Assembly (NCBI GenBank): GCA_044228685.1
Contig: JBGAUL010000017.1
Span: forward strand, 1 to 64,000
Direction: 5' to 3'
Length of the DNA: 64,000 bases
DNA from: JBBATK01 sp044228685
Lineage (GTDB): Bacteria; Bacteroidota; Ignavibacteria; Kapaibacteriales; NICIL-2
Shown piece after piece: positions 52,698-61,347 of this stretch. The notes under the pieces were generated by a model. It saw only the letters and a program-made list of their open reading frames with translations, searched no databases and had not been told where the DNA came from. Positions within the stretch are counted from its first letter, which is position 1, and each line of letters opens with the position of its first letter. A program made the position numbers and the translations under genes.

Positions 52698-52707
52698 GAT
52701 ACAGTTC

Positions 52708-54204
52708 TCATTTTGATTCTACCTTCTCGAGATCCATCCCACAGTTCGGACAGATGCCAGGATGTGCCGATTGTACTTCTGGGTGCATGGGGCACTGGTA
52801 TAAATCAGCTCCTTTTTTCTTTTGTTCCACTTTGACATTCGACTTTGCAGTTTGCACAGTTTCTTGATTCTTCTGCTGTGTCTGCGTTTTAGTATCTGGC
52901 ATTTGCATCGGCTGGCTCGACGTTTCTGATTGACTCGCCTTCATGGAACCAGGACCGCTTTTCAATCCATCCATGTCTTGCATATTATGTCCAGCCATAG
53001 GGCTCGCCCCCCTCTTGAACACGTATTCGCTATTGAGTAAATACGTTCCTGAGGTCACAACGAAATCGCCGCTTTGCAAGCCTTCGGTGATTTCAATGGC
53101 ATGTGTGTTCTGTAGACCAGTTTTTACCATTCTGATCTCAAAGTTCCCAGTCGGAAGTCGCACCCATACGCTTGCACCACTCCTCTCCTGAATAACTGCA
53201 TCGAGTGGCAATGACAATGTTCTTACGGAACTTGTCTGAATTTCAACGCTTGCGTTCATACCAGGTCGAATAAGCATATTAGGATTTGAAATCTGAAACC
53301 TCGTAAGAATGTAACGATCATTTGACCTAACCTGAGGTTCAATAAAGATCACTTTTCCACTGAATACTTTATCAAGTATAGCAGGAAGAGATATCCTGGC
53401 ATCCGATCCCAAGTGCACAAACGGTATGTATGGTAAGTAGACCTGAGCCTCAACCCAGAGTAAGTCTGGTACTGCAAGATGGAACATCATTAGTCCCTCA
53501 GTGACATACGATCCTTCAGTGACGTAAATGTCTTGCACAAAAGCTTCGCGCTTCGCCTCGAAAGGAATGTGATCTATAATGTGTTTGGACTTCACTATCT
53601 GATCCAGTTGCTCTGAAGTCATGCCATACGCTAGCAACTTTCGTCGAATGGCACTGGCTAGTTCTAAAAAAGACGAAGCGTTAGAAGCGGATGCACTCTT
53701 CTGCGAGATAAGCAAGTATTCGCTTTGCGCAGAATTTAGAGTCTCGCTATAGATCTCAAATAAGACTTGTCCTTTGTGCACGTACTCGCCAGAATTCTTG
53801 ATGTAGAGTTTGTCAATTCTTCCTGCTACTCTTGCACTTATGGCATCAATTCCTGTTTGATCCGGCACGACCGTGCCGGCTAGAGAAATAGTCATTGTTA
53901 AGTCTGAGAGCTTTAACGTATCGACGATGATGTGCGCGAGTTTGATCTGTTGTTCACTCAGTTTGATTTGCCCTGTACGCAATTCGTTCTTTTTGACCGC
54001 AATGAGTTTCATGTGACAAATCGGGCAGATCCCAGGTGCATTTTCGATGACCTGTGGATCCATGCTACACGTGTAGTATTCGTCTGAAGCAGCTAGCGCT
54101 TCATGGTGCTTTTCACAGCCAACAAACATCAGTAAAAGCGAGAGAACGATTGCTATTCTCCACACACTAGCTGAGTTACGCAATCGTTTACTAATGTTCA
54201 TCAT
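52708..54204 (-). CDS. RND adaptor lipoprotein with metal-binding domains at both ends
   Basis: CusB-type membrane-fusion subunit joining the inner pump to the outer-membrane channel. The lipobox is 'LLLMFVGC'. Just after it is a heavy-metal-binding domain ('YYTCSMDPQVIENAPGICPIC' type, Cys-Met-Pro pattern). Then come barrel-sandwich, hairpin and beta-barrel parts ('VAGRIDKLYIKNSGEYVHKG'), a Met/Gln/Lys-rich linker (430-470), and a second metal-binding domain at the C-terminus ('YQCPMHPEVQSAHPGICPNC'). Both fit copper or silver. It overlaps the previous adaptor gene by 14 bases. Confidence 0.9.
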   Translation of the reverse strand: MMNISKRLRNSASVWRIAIVLSLLLMFVGCEKHHEALAASDEYYTCSMDPQVIENAPGICPICHMKLIAVKKNELRTGQIKLSEQQIKLAHIIVDTLKLSDLTMTISLAGTVVPDQTGIDAISARVAGRIDKLYIKNSGEYVHKGQVLFEIYSETLNSAQSEYLLISQKSASASNASSFLELASAIRRKLLAYGMTSEQLDQIVKSKHIIDHIPFEAKREAFVQDIYVTEGSYVTEGLMMFHLAVPDLLWVEAQVYLPYIPFVHLGSDARISLPAILDKVFSGKVIFIEPQVRSNDRYILTRFQISNPNMLIRPGMNASVEIQTSSVRTLSLPLDAVIQERSGASVWVRLPTGNFEIRMVKTGLQNTHAIEITEGLQSGDFVVTSGTYLLNSEYVFKRGASPMAGHNMQDMDGLKSGPGSMKASQSETSSQPMQMPDTKTQTQQKNQETVQTAKSNVKVEQKKKGADLYQCPMHPEVQSAHPGICPNCGMDLEKVESK

Positions 54205-55384
54205 TTTCTTTCAGAAAACTCTCACTGTCGACCAAATACTGCGCGTTCAATGCAAACTCTTCGTTAACAGTCAAACCCTTTTTGATCTCGATCAAGTCGT
54301 CGCTGTGCAATCCTGTTTCTACCGTTCTAATATGGTACGAATCATTTTCTTTGACAAAGACCACCCCGTTCTTTCCAAGTACAACAACGGCTGTGCGAGG
54401 AACAAAAATTGCCCTAATACTGTTAGTCTTGATTGAAGCGCTCACCAAGGTTCCGATTTTCATGGACGCCGCTTGTTTTGCGTCTAAGTACACTCGCGCC
54501 CTTGTCGTTGAAATGCCGTGTGTGGTAATAGGTTCCAGGTAAGCAATTGAAGCGTGGGTACATCTTACCGTATCTGACTCAATTCGCAAATCAAGTTGAG
54601 TTCCAACATGTACAATTGATGCACTTTGTTGGGGAATGTTTAGAATAATCCAAACTTTATCGGAACTGTATATCGAGAAGAGAGGTTGTCCTCGCTGAAC
54701 ATACATGCCCTCTTTCAAATTCAGTTCAGAAGTGGGTGATGCTTGTTGTGAGGAATTTGATTTCCACTCTGCTGCGCCAGTCGAAGGTGGCGACGGCATA
54801 CCGTTCATTGATTCGGTGGAAGAGGATGACTTTTTGTCTGGATTCGATGAACCAATATCGTGTATGTGTCCCTGTGTTATCGCAATAATCGGAACGGGAT
54901 TGATCGCTTTTCTTGTTGACTCTAGCTCTCGAATCAGTTCTTTGACCATCCCATATTGCAAAAGTTTTTCTCGAGTCACTTGGGCCAACATTCCAGAAGT
55001 ATCGGATGCATTGAGCACTGAGAGGTATTCGTTCTGCAAGGCGAGTAAGTCCGGAGAGTAGATATCCATTATCCGATCTCCTTGCTCCACCGATTGATAA
55101 TTGTAGCGGACGTAGAGTCGATCAATGCGGCCACTACAGCGAGCGCTTAATGTCACCTGCGTCCGCGGATCATATTCCACGCTACCAGTAGCCTCCACTT
55201 CGGGAAGTACATTGTGCTCAGAAGCAACAGCTGTTTGAACGTTGGAGAGAACCGAGCTTGTTGGTTTCTGCACTTGTGCACTAACATTAGCGGATGTAGT
55301 CGATTCGTGCTTGGACGAAGATTGCCTGCATGCAATCAGGATCAACAAGAACAAAGCAACATGAAAAAAGCGAATGCGCATCAT
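54191..55384 (-). CDS. RND efflux periplasmic adaptor lipoprotein
   Basis: A second CusB/HlyD-like subunit, anchored by a lipobox 'LLILIACRQ'. The core is 'RCSGRIDRLYVRYNYQSVEQGDRI' (lipoyl-like half motif; key residues G-R-I-D-x-L), a helical hairpin, 'LNIPQQSASIVHVG', and the C-terminal 'HSDDLIEIKKGL'. A Ser/Thr-rich insertion at about residues 170-205 is unusual. It lacks the metal-binding ends of its neighbour. Three bases separate it from the outer-membrane channel gene. Confidence 0.88.
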   Translation of the reverse strand: MMRIRFFHVALFLLILIACRQSSSKHESTTSANVSAQVQKPTSSVLSNVQTAVASEHNVLPEVEATGSVEYDPRTQVTLSARCSGRIDRLYVRYNYQSVEQGDRIMDIYSPDLLALQNEYLSVLNASDTSGMLAQVTREKLLQYGMVKELIRELESTRKAINPVPIIAITQGHIHDIGSSNPDKKSSSSTESMNGMPSPPSTGAAEWKSNSSQQASPTSELNLKEGMYVQRGQPLFSIYSSDKVWIILNIPQQSASIVHVGTQLDLRIESDTVRCTHASIAYLEPITTHGISTTRARVYLDAKQAASMKIGTLVSASIKTNSIRAIFVPRTAVVVLGKNGVVFVKENDSYHIRTVETGLHSDDLIEIKKGLTVNEEFALNAQYLVDSESFLKENDEH

Positions 55385-55387
55385 AGA

Positions 55388-56611
55388 TCAGCGAATCTCC
55401 AATTCTTTTTCAATTTCAACCTGAAGGTGTACCAGAGCAGAACATGAGTCTAACTCACTCATCTGAGCCATTCTATACATTCGTAAAGCATCTAGGACTA
55501 CGTTTAAACTCTCACCATTTTGCTCGTAAGAGAGTAGAGCCGACTCGTAGCTGCTGCGATATGTTGGTAAAAGTGCCTGACGATAATTTGACAATTGCTG
55601 CTGAATGGTTTCTCGTTGTATCTGCAGCATCTGAACTTTTCCTTGTATCTCTCTCAATCGCGACTGTCGTTCGTATTCAGCTGCACGTAGTTCACTCTCA
55701 ACCGACTCGGCTGCCGATGTATACTCGCTTGAAGACCACGGCAAGAAAGGCAGTGTCATCATCACCATGGCCGAAAACTGATTCGGCATCATTGCGGGAG
55801 CTTGCATGTGACTAAATGAAAAGCCAAAGTCTGGCAAGCCTTTAGCCAGAGCCAATTCGCGTTTCATTTTAAGTGAGTTCAGCGTAGCATCTATTCTTCG
55901 AAGTTCGCTTCGACTCAGCGAAAGAGATTCACTGTCTAGAATGGGGTACACTTTAGCAGTGTTTGGTAAACTGGTATCAACGTCGTACTGGATCTGCCTA
56001 TCGATCAGCATGAGAGTATTCAACTCGAGATTCTTCATCCTCATCTCACCGCTTGTCATCGTTTGCATATTGCGATTCTCAAAGAGCTCAGCTTGGGCTC
56101 TGTACACATTGTTGAGTTTATCCTGATTGAATTTGTATCGAGTCTTCGAGAGCTCAACGATTGTGGAGAGTAGTGAATCGGTGCGTTCAAGAATCATAGA
56201 TTTCCGTTTCAACAAAACCCATTCGTAGTACGCTGTCTTCGCCATGGCAAACATGGCATTGCGTTTGTCTGTACCGGACGCGCTATCTACTGCTGCCATA
56301 CTCAGCATATACTCACGCGCGGCTTTCACCTTTGAGGAGTTGGTATACATCAGTTCTGCACTGAACATCCACATACCATCTTGAATATTTGTGTAGGGTT
56401 TTTGCCATGGACCTGCTGACACAGTTAGTGGCATCCAACTCGTCATACCACCCGCTGCAGTACGTGAAGAATGTATCTGCTCATCATACATTTTCAACAT
56501 TGGATTGCGCAACTCAATTGCATGAAGCACTGAGTCAAGAGAAACTACTTGCGCACGCGCAGTACTATACAGACAAACCAGAACAAAAAATATGAGAACG
56601 CTATTCTTCAA
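55388..56611 (-). CDS. TolC-family outer-membrane channel of the efflux system
   Basis: Signal peptide ending 'STARAQV', then two long coiled-coil repeats typical of TolC/CusC ('SLDSVLHAIELRNPML', 'VQMLQIQRETIQQQLSNYRQ', 'YEQNGESLNVVLDALRMY'). A Met-rich segment ('HMQAPAMMPNQFSAMVMM') may suit copper. The start is a TTG at 56611, which overlaps the end of the pump fragment by 11 bases; no ATG fits better. Exports metal in concert with the adaptors and pump. Confidence 0.88.
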   Translation of the reverse strand: MKNSVLIFFVLVCLYSTARAQVVSLDSVLHAIELRNPMLKMYDEQIHSSRTAAGGMTSWMPLTVSAGPWQKPYTNIQDGMWMFSAELMYTNSSKVKAAREYMLSMAAVDSASGTDKRNAMFAMAKTAYYEWVLLKRKSMILERTDSLLSTIVELSKTRYKFNQDKLNNVYRAQAELFENRNMQTMTSGEMRMKNLELNTLMLIDRQIQYDVDTSLPNTAKVYPILDSESLSLSRSELRRIDATLNSLKMKRELALAKGLPDFGFSFSHMQAPAMMPNQFSAMVMMTLPFLPWSSSEYTSAAESVESELRAAEYERQSRLREIQGKVQMLQIQRETIQQQLSNYRQALLPTYRSSYESALLSYEQNGESLNVVLDALRMYRMAQMSELDSCSALVHLQVEIEKELEIR

Positions 56612-58502
56612 GATTGCTCAGTCCAGGTAAGAGAATTTGTCCATGTTTTTTCAGTTCGTGGAGTTTTACCATTTCGTAGACAACCGGAGTGACCAAGAGC
56701 ACATAAATGGTTGAAGTCAACACTCCTCCGATTAATGGTATTGTTATTGGCAACATGACGTCACTACCAGTTCCTTTGGCCCAGAGGATTGGAAGAAGTC
56801 CAAACAGAGACACACCAACTGTCATCAGCTTTGGCCGAAGTCGTTGTACTGCTCCGTCTGTGATATATTTTCGCAAATCTTCCGTTGAAATATTCGTTGC
56901 TGAGTTGCTTTTATCTTGTACTAAGCGCACCATATACTCATTCAGGTAGATCATCATGAGCATCGCGGTTTCTACCGCAATGCCAAACAGTGCAATAAAT
57001 CCTACGGCAACAGCAACTGAGAGATTTACACCATAAAAGTACACCATAAAAACACCCCCAATCAAGGCAAAGGGAACGGTAATCATGGTGAGCATTGCTT
57101 CTTTTAGCGACTTATAGGTAAAGTAGAGCACAAGAAATATAATGAGCAATACTCCAGGCAAGATGAACTCAAGCGTGCGCGTGGCCCGCAATTGATTCTC
57201 CCACTGCCCGCTCCACTCCAGAATATATCCTGCTGGTAACTTCGAGAAGAGTTTGGTGAGTTTTTGCTGAGCCTCCGTCACTGTACTTCCTAAATCACGC
57301 TCTCGTACATTGAACAGAACCGTTCCGCGTAACATCGCATTTTCCGAATTGATCATTGGGGGTCCTTCTGATAGGAGGATGTCTGCAACCGCTGAAAGTG
57401 GAACATTACCGTAAGCAGGGGTTTTTATCGGAGCTTGTTTCATTGCGTCAATGCTACTGCGGTAGTCTTGCGCAAGTCGGGCATTGACACTAAATCTCTG
57501 CCGTCCTTCAATCGTAGTTGTTAATTTCATTCCGCCAAGAGCGCCTTCAATGTACATGTTCACATCATCTACCGTCAGGCCATACCGTCCAATCATGTCT
57601 TTACGAATGACGATGTCAACATATCGACCTCCCGTAATTGGCTCAACATAGAGGTCTTTGATGCCGCTAATACCTTCTAGTTCTGCCTTCATCTTCAGTG
57701 CTAATGAATAGATCGAGTCGAGATTCTGTCCATATATTTTGAGTCCAACATCCGTTCGTATTCCTGTTGACAGCATATTGATGCGGTTAATAATGGGCTG
57801 GGTAAATCCGTTAACAACACCGGGGATCTGCAGTTTTGCATTAAGCTCGTTAACTATATCATTTTTTGTAAGTCCAGTTCGCCACTCAGTGCGGGGCTTC
57901 AGTAGAATGATTGTTTCAAGCATACTAATTGGCGAGTTGTCGGTTGCAGTATTCGCCCTTCCCGCTTTACCAAGAACATTCGCAACTTCTGGTACTGTAC
58001 TGATGATCTTGTCCTGTACCTGGAGTATGCGTTTCACCTCCGAATTAGACACGTCAGGTAAGGTTACGGGCATAAAAAGAACTGACCCTTCATCAAGCGG
58101 CGGCATGAATTCGGTGCCGAGTCGCAGCATGAAAACAACACCGACGACAAGTCCGATGAGGTTAAGGGCGATAACAGTCTTTCTCCAATTCAGACACCAA
58201 GTCAGAATCGGGGTGTACAGTTTCTCCATGAGGCGTGTAACCGGATTCGCACTCTCAGGTTTGAGTTTGCCTTTGAGAAAGAACGAGATGAGAACTGGGC
58301 ATAATGTGATGGCCAGAAACGCATCAATGATAAGGATAAAAGTCTTTGTCCATGCCAAAGGATGAAACAGCTTACCCTCGATACCAGTTAACAAGAATAC
58401 TGGCAGAAACGATGTGATGACAACGATTGTTGAATAAAACACTCCCGGTCCAACTTGCTTAGATGAACTCTCAATGATGCGTAAGCGTTCTTTGGTATCC
58501 AT
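56601..58502 (-). CDS. cusA: CusA/CzcA-type RND pump, C-terminal fragment
   Basis: Begins 'MDTKERLRIIESSSKQVGPG', which in full-length pumps is the cytoplasmic loop just before TM5. It continues through TM5-TM12 and the second porter domain. Landmarks are 'FLTGIEGKLFHPLAWTKTF', 'PPLDEGSVLFMP', 'NRINMLSTGIRTDVG' (the Met that binds copper in CusA is kept), 'LEWSGQWENQLRA', and the last helices to 'VTPVVYEMVKLHEL'. With the fragment at 51438 it reconstitutes almost every residue of one pump. It is first in the operon while the N-terminal piece is last. Confidence 0.9.
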   Translation of the reverse strand: MDTKERLRIIESSSKQVGPGVFYSTIVVITSFLPVFLLTGIEGKLFHPLAWTKTFILIIDAFLAITLCPVLISFFLKGKLKPESANPVTRLMEKLYTPILTWCLNWRKTVIALNLIGLVVGVVFMLRLGTEFMPPLDEGSVLFMPVTLPDVSNSEVKRILQVQDKIISTVPEVANVLGKAGRANTATDNSPISMLETIILLKPRTEWRTGLTKNDIVNELNAKLQIPGVVNGFTQPIINRINMLSTGIRTDVGLKIYGQNLDSIYSLALKMKAELEGISGIKDLYVEPITGGRYVDIVIRKDMIGRYGLTVDDVNMYIEGALGGMKLTTTIEGRQRFSVNARLAQDYRSSIDAMKQAPIKTPAYGNVPLSAVADILLSEGPPMINSENAMLRGTVLFNVRERDLGSTVTEAQQKLTKLFSKLPAGYILEWSGQWENQLRATRTLEFILPGVLLIIFLVLYFTYKSLKEAMLTMITVPFALIGGVFMVYFYGVNLSVAVAVGFIALFGIAVETAMLMMIYLNEYMVRLVQDKSNSATNISTEDLRKYITDGAVQRLRPKLMTVGVSLFGLLPILWAKGTGSDVMLPITIPLIGGVLTSTIYVLLVTPVVYEMVKLHELKKHGQILLPGLSNLEE

Positions 58503-58928
58503 AACTTTTTCGGAGAGAAATATACTTGTAGATAGTATTACGAGTACATCGAATGAGTCAAACCTGACTCTATGCCTTTCGGAGCTACAGCCACGTGTGC
58601 AATTTGCACATTTTATAGCTAAGCGTGGTCGACTTGCTCATCATTCTCAAAACGCTGTCTCCACTATGAGCTTATCTAAAACCTTGAGATCCGACGCATT
58701 TGAAAGCTCCAATCAATATCATGCTTTAGCATGCGTATTCCATTGTAATTGACCAGGCAATTCCGTTACAATCTGACCTTTAGATTGACCGGTTCGAGCT
58801 GGTCACTTTAGATCGTAGAAGGGTAGTCAGGTTAGTCCGCAATTACATGGTCAATTCTGTCGCAATACGCAACTCATGGAAGATTCGAAGCCTGAATAAG
58901 TCTGTTGCATGATTGCTAGCTGAGCGAG
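58503..58928. other. Right flank of the efflux operon with IS-end-like motifs
   Basis: No credible gene. It contains TGACCTTTAGATTGA at 58774-58788, matching the 127-bp repeats at 61694 and 61821, plus CAATCTGACC-type sequence also seen at the left flank. The frame of the pump fragment stays open upstream of 58502 without a start codon ('LSEKV' just before Met), which may be old cusA sequence. Confidence 0.5.
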
Positions 58929-59468
58929 CTACTTATTGCTGACAACTTTTTTGATTTCTTCGAGAATCTTTTCTTCATCTCCCGGAGCGTAAGTTTTGTG
59001 TTGCCACGCAATCTCGTTTTTTCGATTTATAAGTAACAGATAGGGGCATTCATTGACATTCATGGCTCGTTTGAAATCTGAATTCTCATCGAGATACACG
59101 TCATAAGGCCATTCACGTCCGTGAACGAATGACGATACTTTGCTTGCCCCACGAGGGTCATCTACCGAAATCGCAATAATCTTGATACCCGTCTCCTTCT
59201 GCCAGTCTTCATATAGGAGCGCAATGGCATCCAATTCTTCCACACATGGTCTGCACCATGTTGCCCAGAATAAAATAATAAATGGCTTTTCATTGTTCGT
59301 AAATGTTGAAGTACTGACAACTTTACCGTTAAGCGCTTTTACTTTAATGTCTGGAATGGTAGAACTTTCAACGCAAAATGCCATAAGCAATGCCATACCA
59401 GCTATTGATGCAAGGAAGCAACTAATAAATCTAACATTCGTTCTGAGTGCGAAACGTAATTCAGTCAT
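58929..59468 (-). CDS. TlpA-like membrane-anchored thioredoxin
   Basis: An N-terminal hydrophobic segment ('FLASIAGMALLMAFCVES') anchors or exports it. The thioredoxin domain has 'IILFWATWCRPCVEELDAI' (redox CRPC) and the cis-Pro loop 'NECPYLLLINR'. Such proteins reduce disulfides of exported proteins, often in copper-protein or cytochrome assembly. Its ATG overlaps the stop of the outer-membrane protein gene by four bases, so it is co-translated. Confidence 0.9.
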   Translation of the reverse strand: MTELRFALRTNVRFISCFLASIAGMALLMAFCVESSTIPDIKVKALNGKVVSTSTFTNNEKPFIILFWATWCRPCVEELDAIALLYEDWQKETGIKIIAISVDDPRGASKVSSFVHGREWPYDVYLDENSDFKRAMNVNECPYLLLINRKNEIAWQHKTYAPGDEEKILEEIKKVVSNK

Positions 59469-60502
59469 TCTCCATCCTCATTTGCTCTGACATAAAAACG
59501 ATACGTGATTCCGGCCGAGAACTGAGACTTAGATGCTATCTGCGTACCTGTGACATATTGAAATACTGGAAATTCTGACGAGATAAAAAACGTAAATTTT
59601 CCTTGATAATTGAAGTAAATCTGAGGACACACGAATACTTTCTTTGAACCGGTTGCTTCTGGGTCATATACTGGGAACTCATTCACGAGGATAACTTTGT
59701 TGATTTTCATCGCATCAACCCATTCGCCTTTCACCTGAAGTGTCGCACCAATGAGGTCAAATAATTTTGTGCTGGTAAATAAGCCTATGCTGGCATAGTC
59801 TCCAAATTTCTCACCAAGGGGATTCCACCCCTTCTTGATGTAGGTAGCATTAGCAAAGAAGTTTAGATTCTTATCAGGATAACCACGAAAATAGAATACA
59901 TAGAAAATGAAGTCCTGAGCTCCGGTCGAGAGCTGTACTGAAGGTGGCTTGCGCTGGTAATATACTGTTCCACTGAACGGCTCAATCTTAGCTAACGAAT
60001 CGTCATATCTTCCTAGGGGAATCTTGAATCCTAGTCCCAAAGTCAGCTCTGTTCTCGTGTTTATATCCGTTCTATTAATGATGTCATATCGTGGAAACAA
60101 TATTAGATCCCCGAATCCAGAGGCAGAGTTTGTGTCAATGTTGTTGAGACTGACCTGCTTCTTATTGAACCAATAACGTGTTTCCACGGATATTGTCAAA
60201 TCCCTGGTAAGTCCATATGCAACTCTCGAATACAGGTAGTCACTGTTGAATGTCCCTAAAAAAGGCACGGAAGACTTATTTTCGGCGGGCATGCTATGTG
60301 TCAGGAATTTGTCAGTCGATACTAGTTGGAAATTCCCATTTACTTCTGCTTGGCTCTCCTGTAAAACCCCCTGAGAGGATCCCCCTCCGATAGGACTACC
60401 ACTTCCTCCCGAGCAGCACTGTGCCTCAAGAAACTCACACGATACCACGAAGAGCATTGTCAATATAACAATCATCCTGCGTAGTAAAATAGAAATTTCC
60501 AT
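59465..60502 (-). CDS. Predicted outer-membrane barrel protein
   Basis: Signal peptide, then a Cys-Cys/Gly-rich N-terminus ('QCCSGGSGSPIGGGSSQG') and about 280 residues of alternating beta strands ending in an aromatic strand ('GITYRFYV'). This fits an outer-membrane barrel of the kind found near copper-linked TlpA/SCO-type proteins in Bacteroidota. The 'CC' could bind metal. Substrate unknown. It lies between the two thioredoxin-fold genes of this operon. Confidence 0.72.
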   Translation of the reverse strand: MEISILLRRMIVILTMLFVVSCEFLEAQCCSGGSGSPIGGGSSQGVLQESQAEVNGNFQLVSTDKFLTHSMPAENKSSVPFLGTFNSDYLYSRVAYGLTRDLTISVETRYWFNKKQVSLNNIDTNSASGFGDLILFPRYDIINRTDINTRTELTLGLGFKIPLGRYDDSLAKIEPFSGTVYYQRKPPSVQLSTGAQDFIFYVFYFRGYPDKNLNFFANATYIKKGWNPLGEKFGDYASIGLFTSTKLFDLIGATLQVKGEWVDAMKINKVILVNEFPVYDPEATGSKKVFVCPQIYFNYQGKFTFFISSEFPVFQYVTGTQIASKSQFSAGITYRFYVRANEDGE

Positions 60503-60567
60503 CGATCCGCTCTACTTGGTTTAAAGAATGGGAAGGTATAAAATGACAAACCCAATGCTGACACCTG

Positions 60568-61347
60568 TCACCTTGACACAAGTATTTTTTGTGTCGTATC
60601 GAAACTGCCTGTACGTAACCGAATGAAATAAATTCCATTTGCTAGATGATCGGTCGCTATAACAATCGTCTGTTGGCCTAATGTTAGCTCGTGCATTGTT
60701 GCTTCTCCAATTGTCTCCCCAAAGCTACTGAGGATCTCCACACTACCTTGTGTCGATCGCTTCAACGAAAAAGAAAGACGAGCTTCATTACTTGCAGGGT
60801 TTGGCACAAGTTTCACACCTGAAATCCAATCTTGAGCATCGCTGACCTCACTAATTGCGGAAATGCCTTGGTTGATTGCCGCCTGCATTGCTGTGCCGTT
60901 CACAGTATTATTTGCATTGTAATACACGGTGTGCTCCGGACCGGAAATAACCACGGCTTTGGGCATTCCCGGAGTTCCATAATCACTCATTTTGATCTCC
61001 GCACTTGAGAATCGTGCACTGTAGGTAGACGTTGGTATGGTAGCTGAATTCCAGCTACTCAATGATGAACAGGCAGTGTTTGCATAATCATCAACCACAT
61101 ATAGAACGACTCTGTCGGGATACTTTTGCTGGAAACTTTTTACAACATTGTAGCAGGTAGTCGCTCCACCGGTACAAGCACCACAGGGCATGACCCAGCA
61201 AAGCACTACTACTTTTCCGCCATCTAATTCAGAGAACAAGTCGTGTTTCGCTCCAGCACAATCGGATGCCATAAAATTAGACGCAGTAGTAAACTGCGCA
61301 CTGGCAACTGACACGGATACGAGAAGAGTCAACAGAAGCGTTTTCAT
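60568..61347 (-). CDS. T9SS-exported thioredoxin-fold protein (CGAC)
   Basis: The ATG at 61347 gives 'MKTLLLTLLVSVSVASAQ', a standard signal; the frame extends upstream without improving it. 'SDCAGAKHDLFSELDGGKVVV' (core 'DC-GA-HDLF-ELD-G') and a redox site 'MPCGACTGG' with cis-Pro loop 'GTPGMPKAVV' make it a paralogue of the gene at 50220. The T9SS domain starts 'LVPNPASNE' and ends 'KILVSR'. First gene of a three-gene operon with the barrel protein and the TlpA-like thioredoxin. Confidence 0.85.
   Translation of the reverse strand: MKTLLLTLLVSVSVASAQFTTASNFMASDCAGAKHDLFSELDGGKVVVLCWVMPCGACTGGATTCYNVVKSFQQKYPDRVVLYVVDDYANTACSSLSSWNSATIPTSTYSARFSSAEIKMSDYGTPGMPKAVVISGPEHTVYYNANNTVNGTAMQAAINQGISAISEVSDAQDWISGVKLVPNPASNEARLSFSLKRSTQGSVEILSSFGETIGEATMHELTLGQQTIVIATDHLANGIYFIRLRTGSFDTTQKILVSR

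Noticed and set aside
58474..58752. Plus-strand open frame of 92 residues opposite the start of the pump fragment
   Set aside because: It overlaps real coding DNA and IS-like sequence, and its translation is not protein-like.
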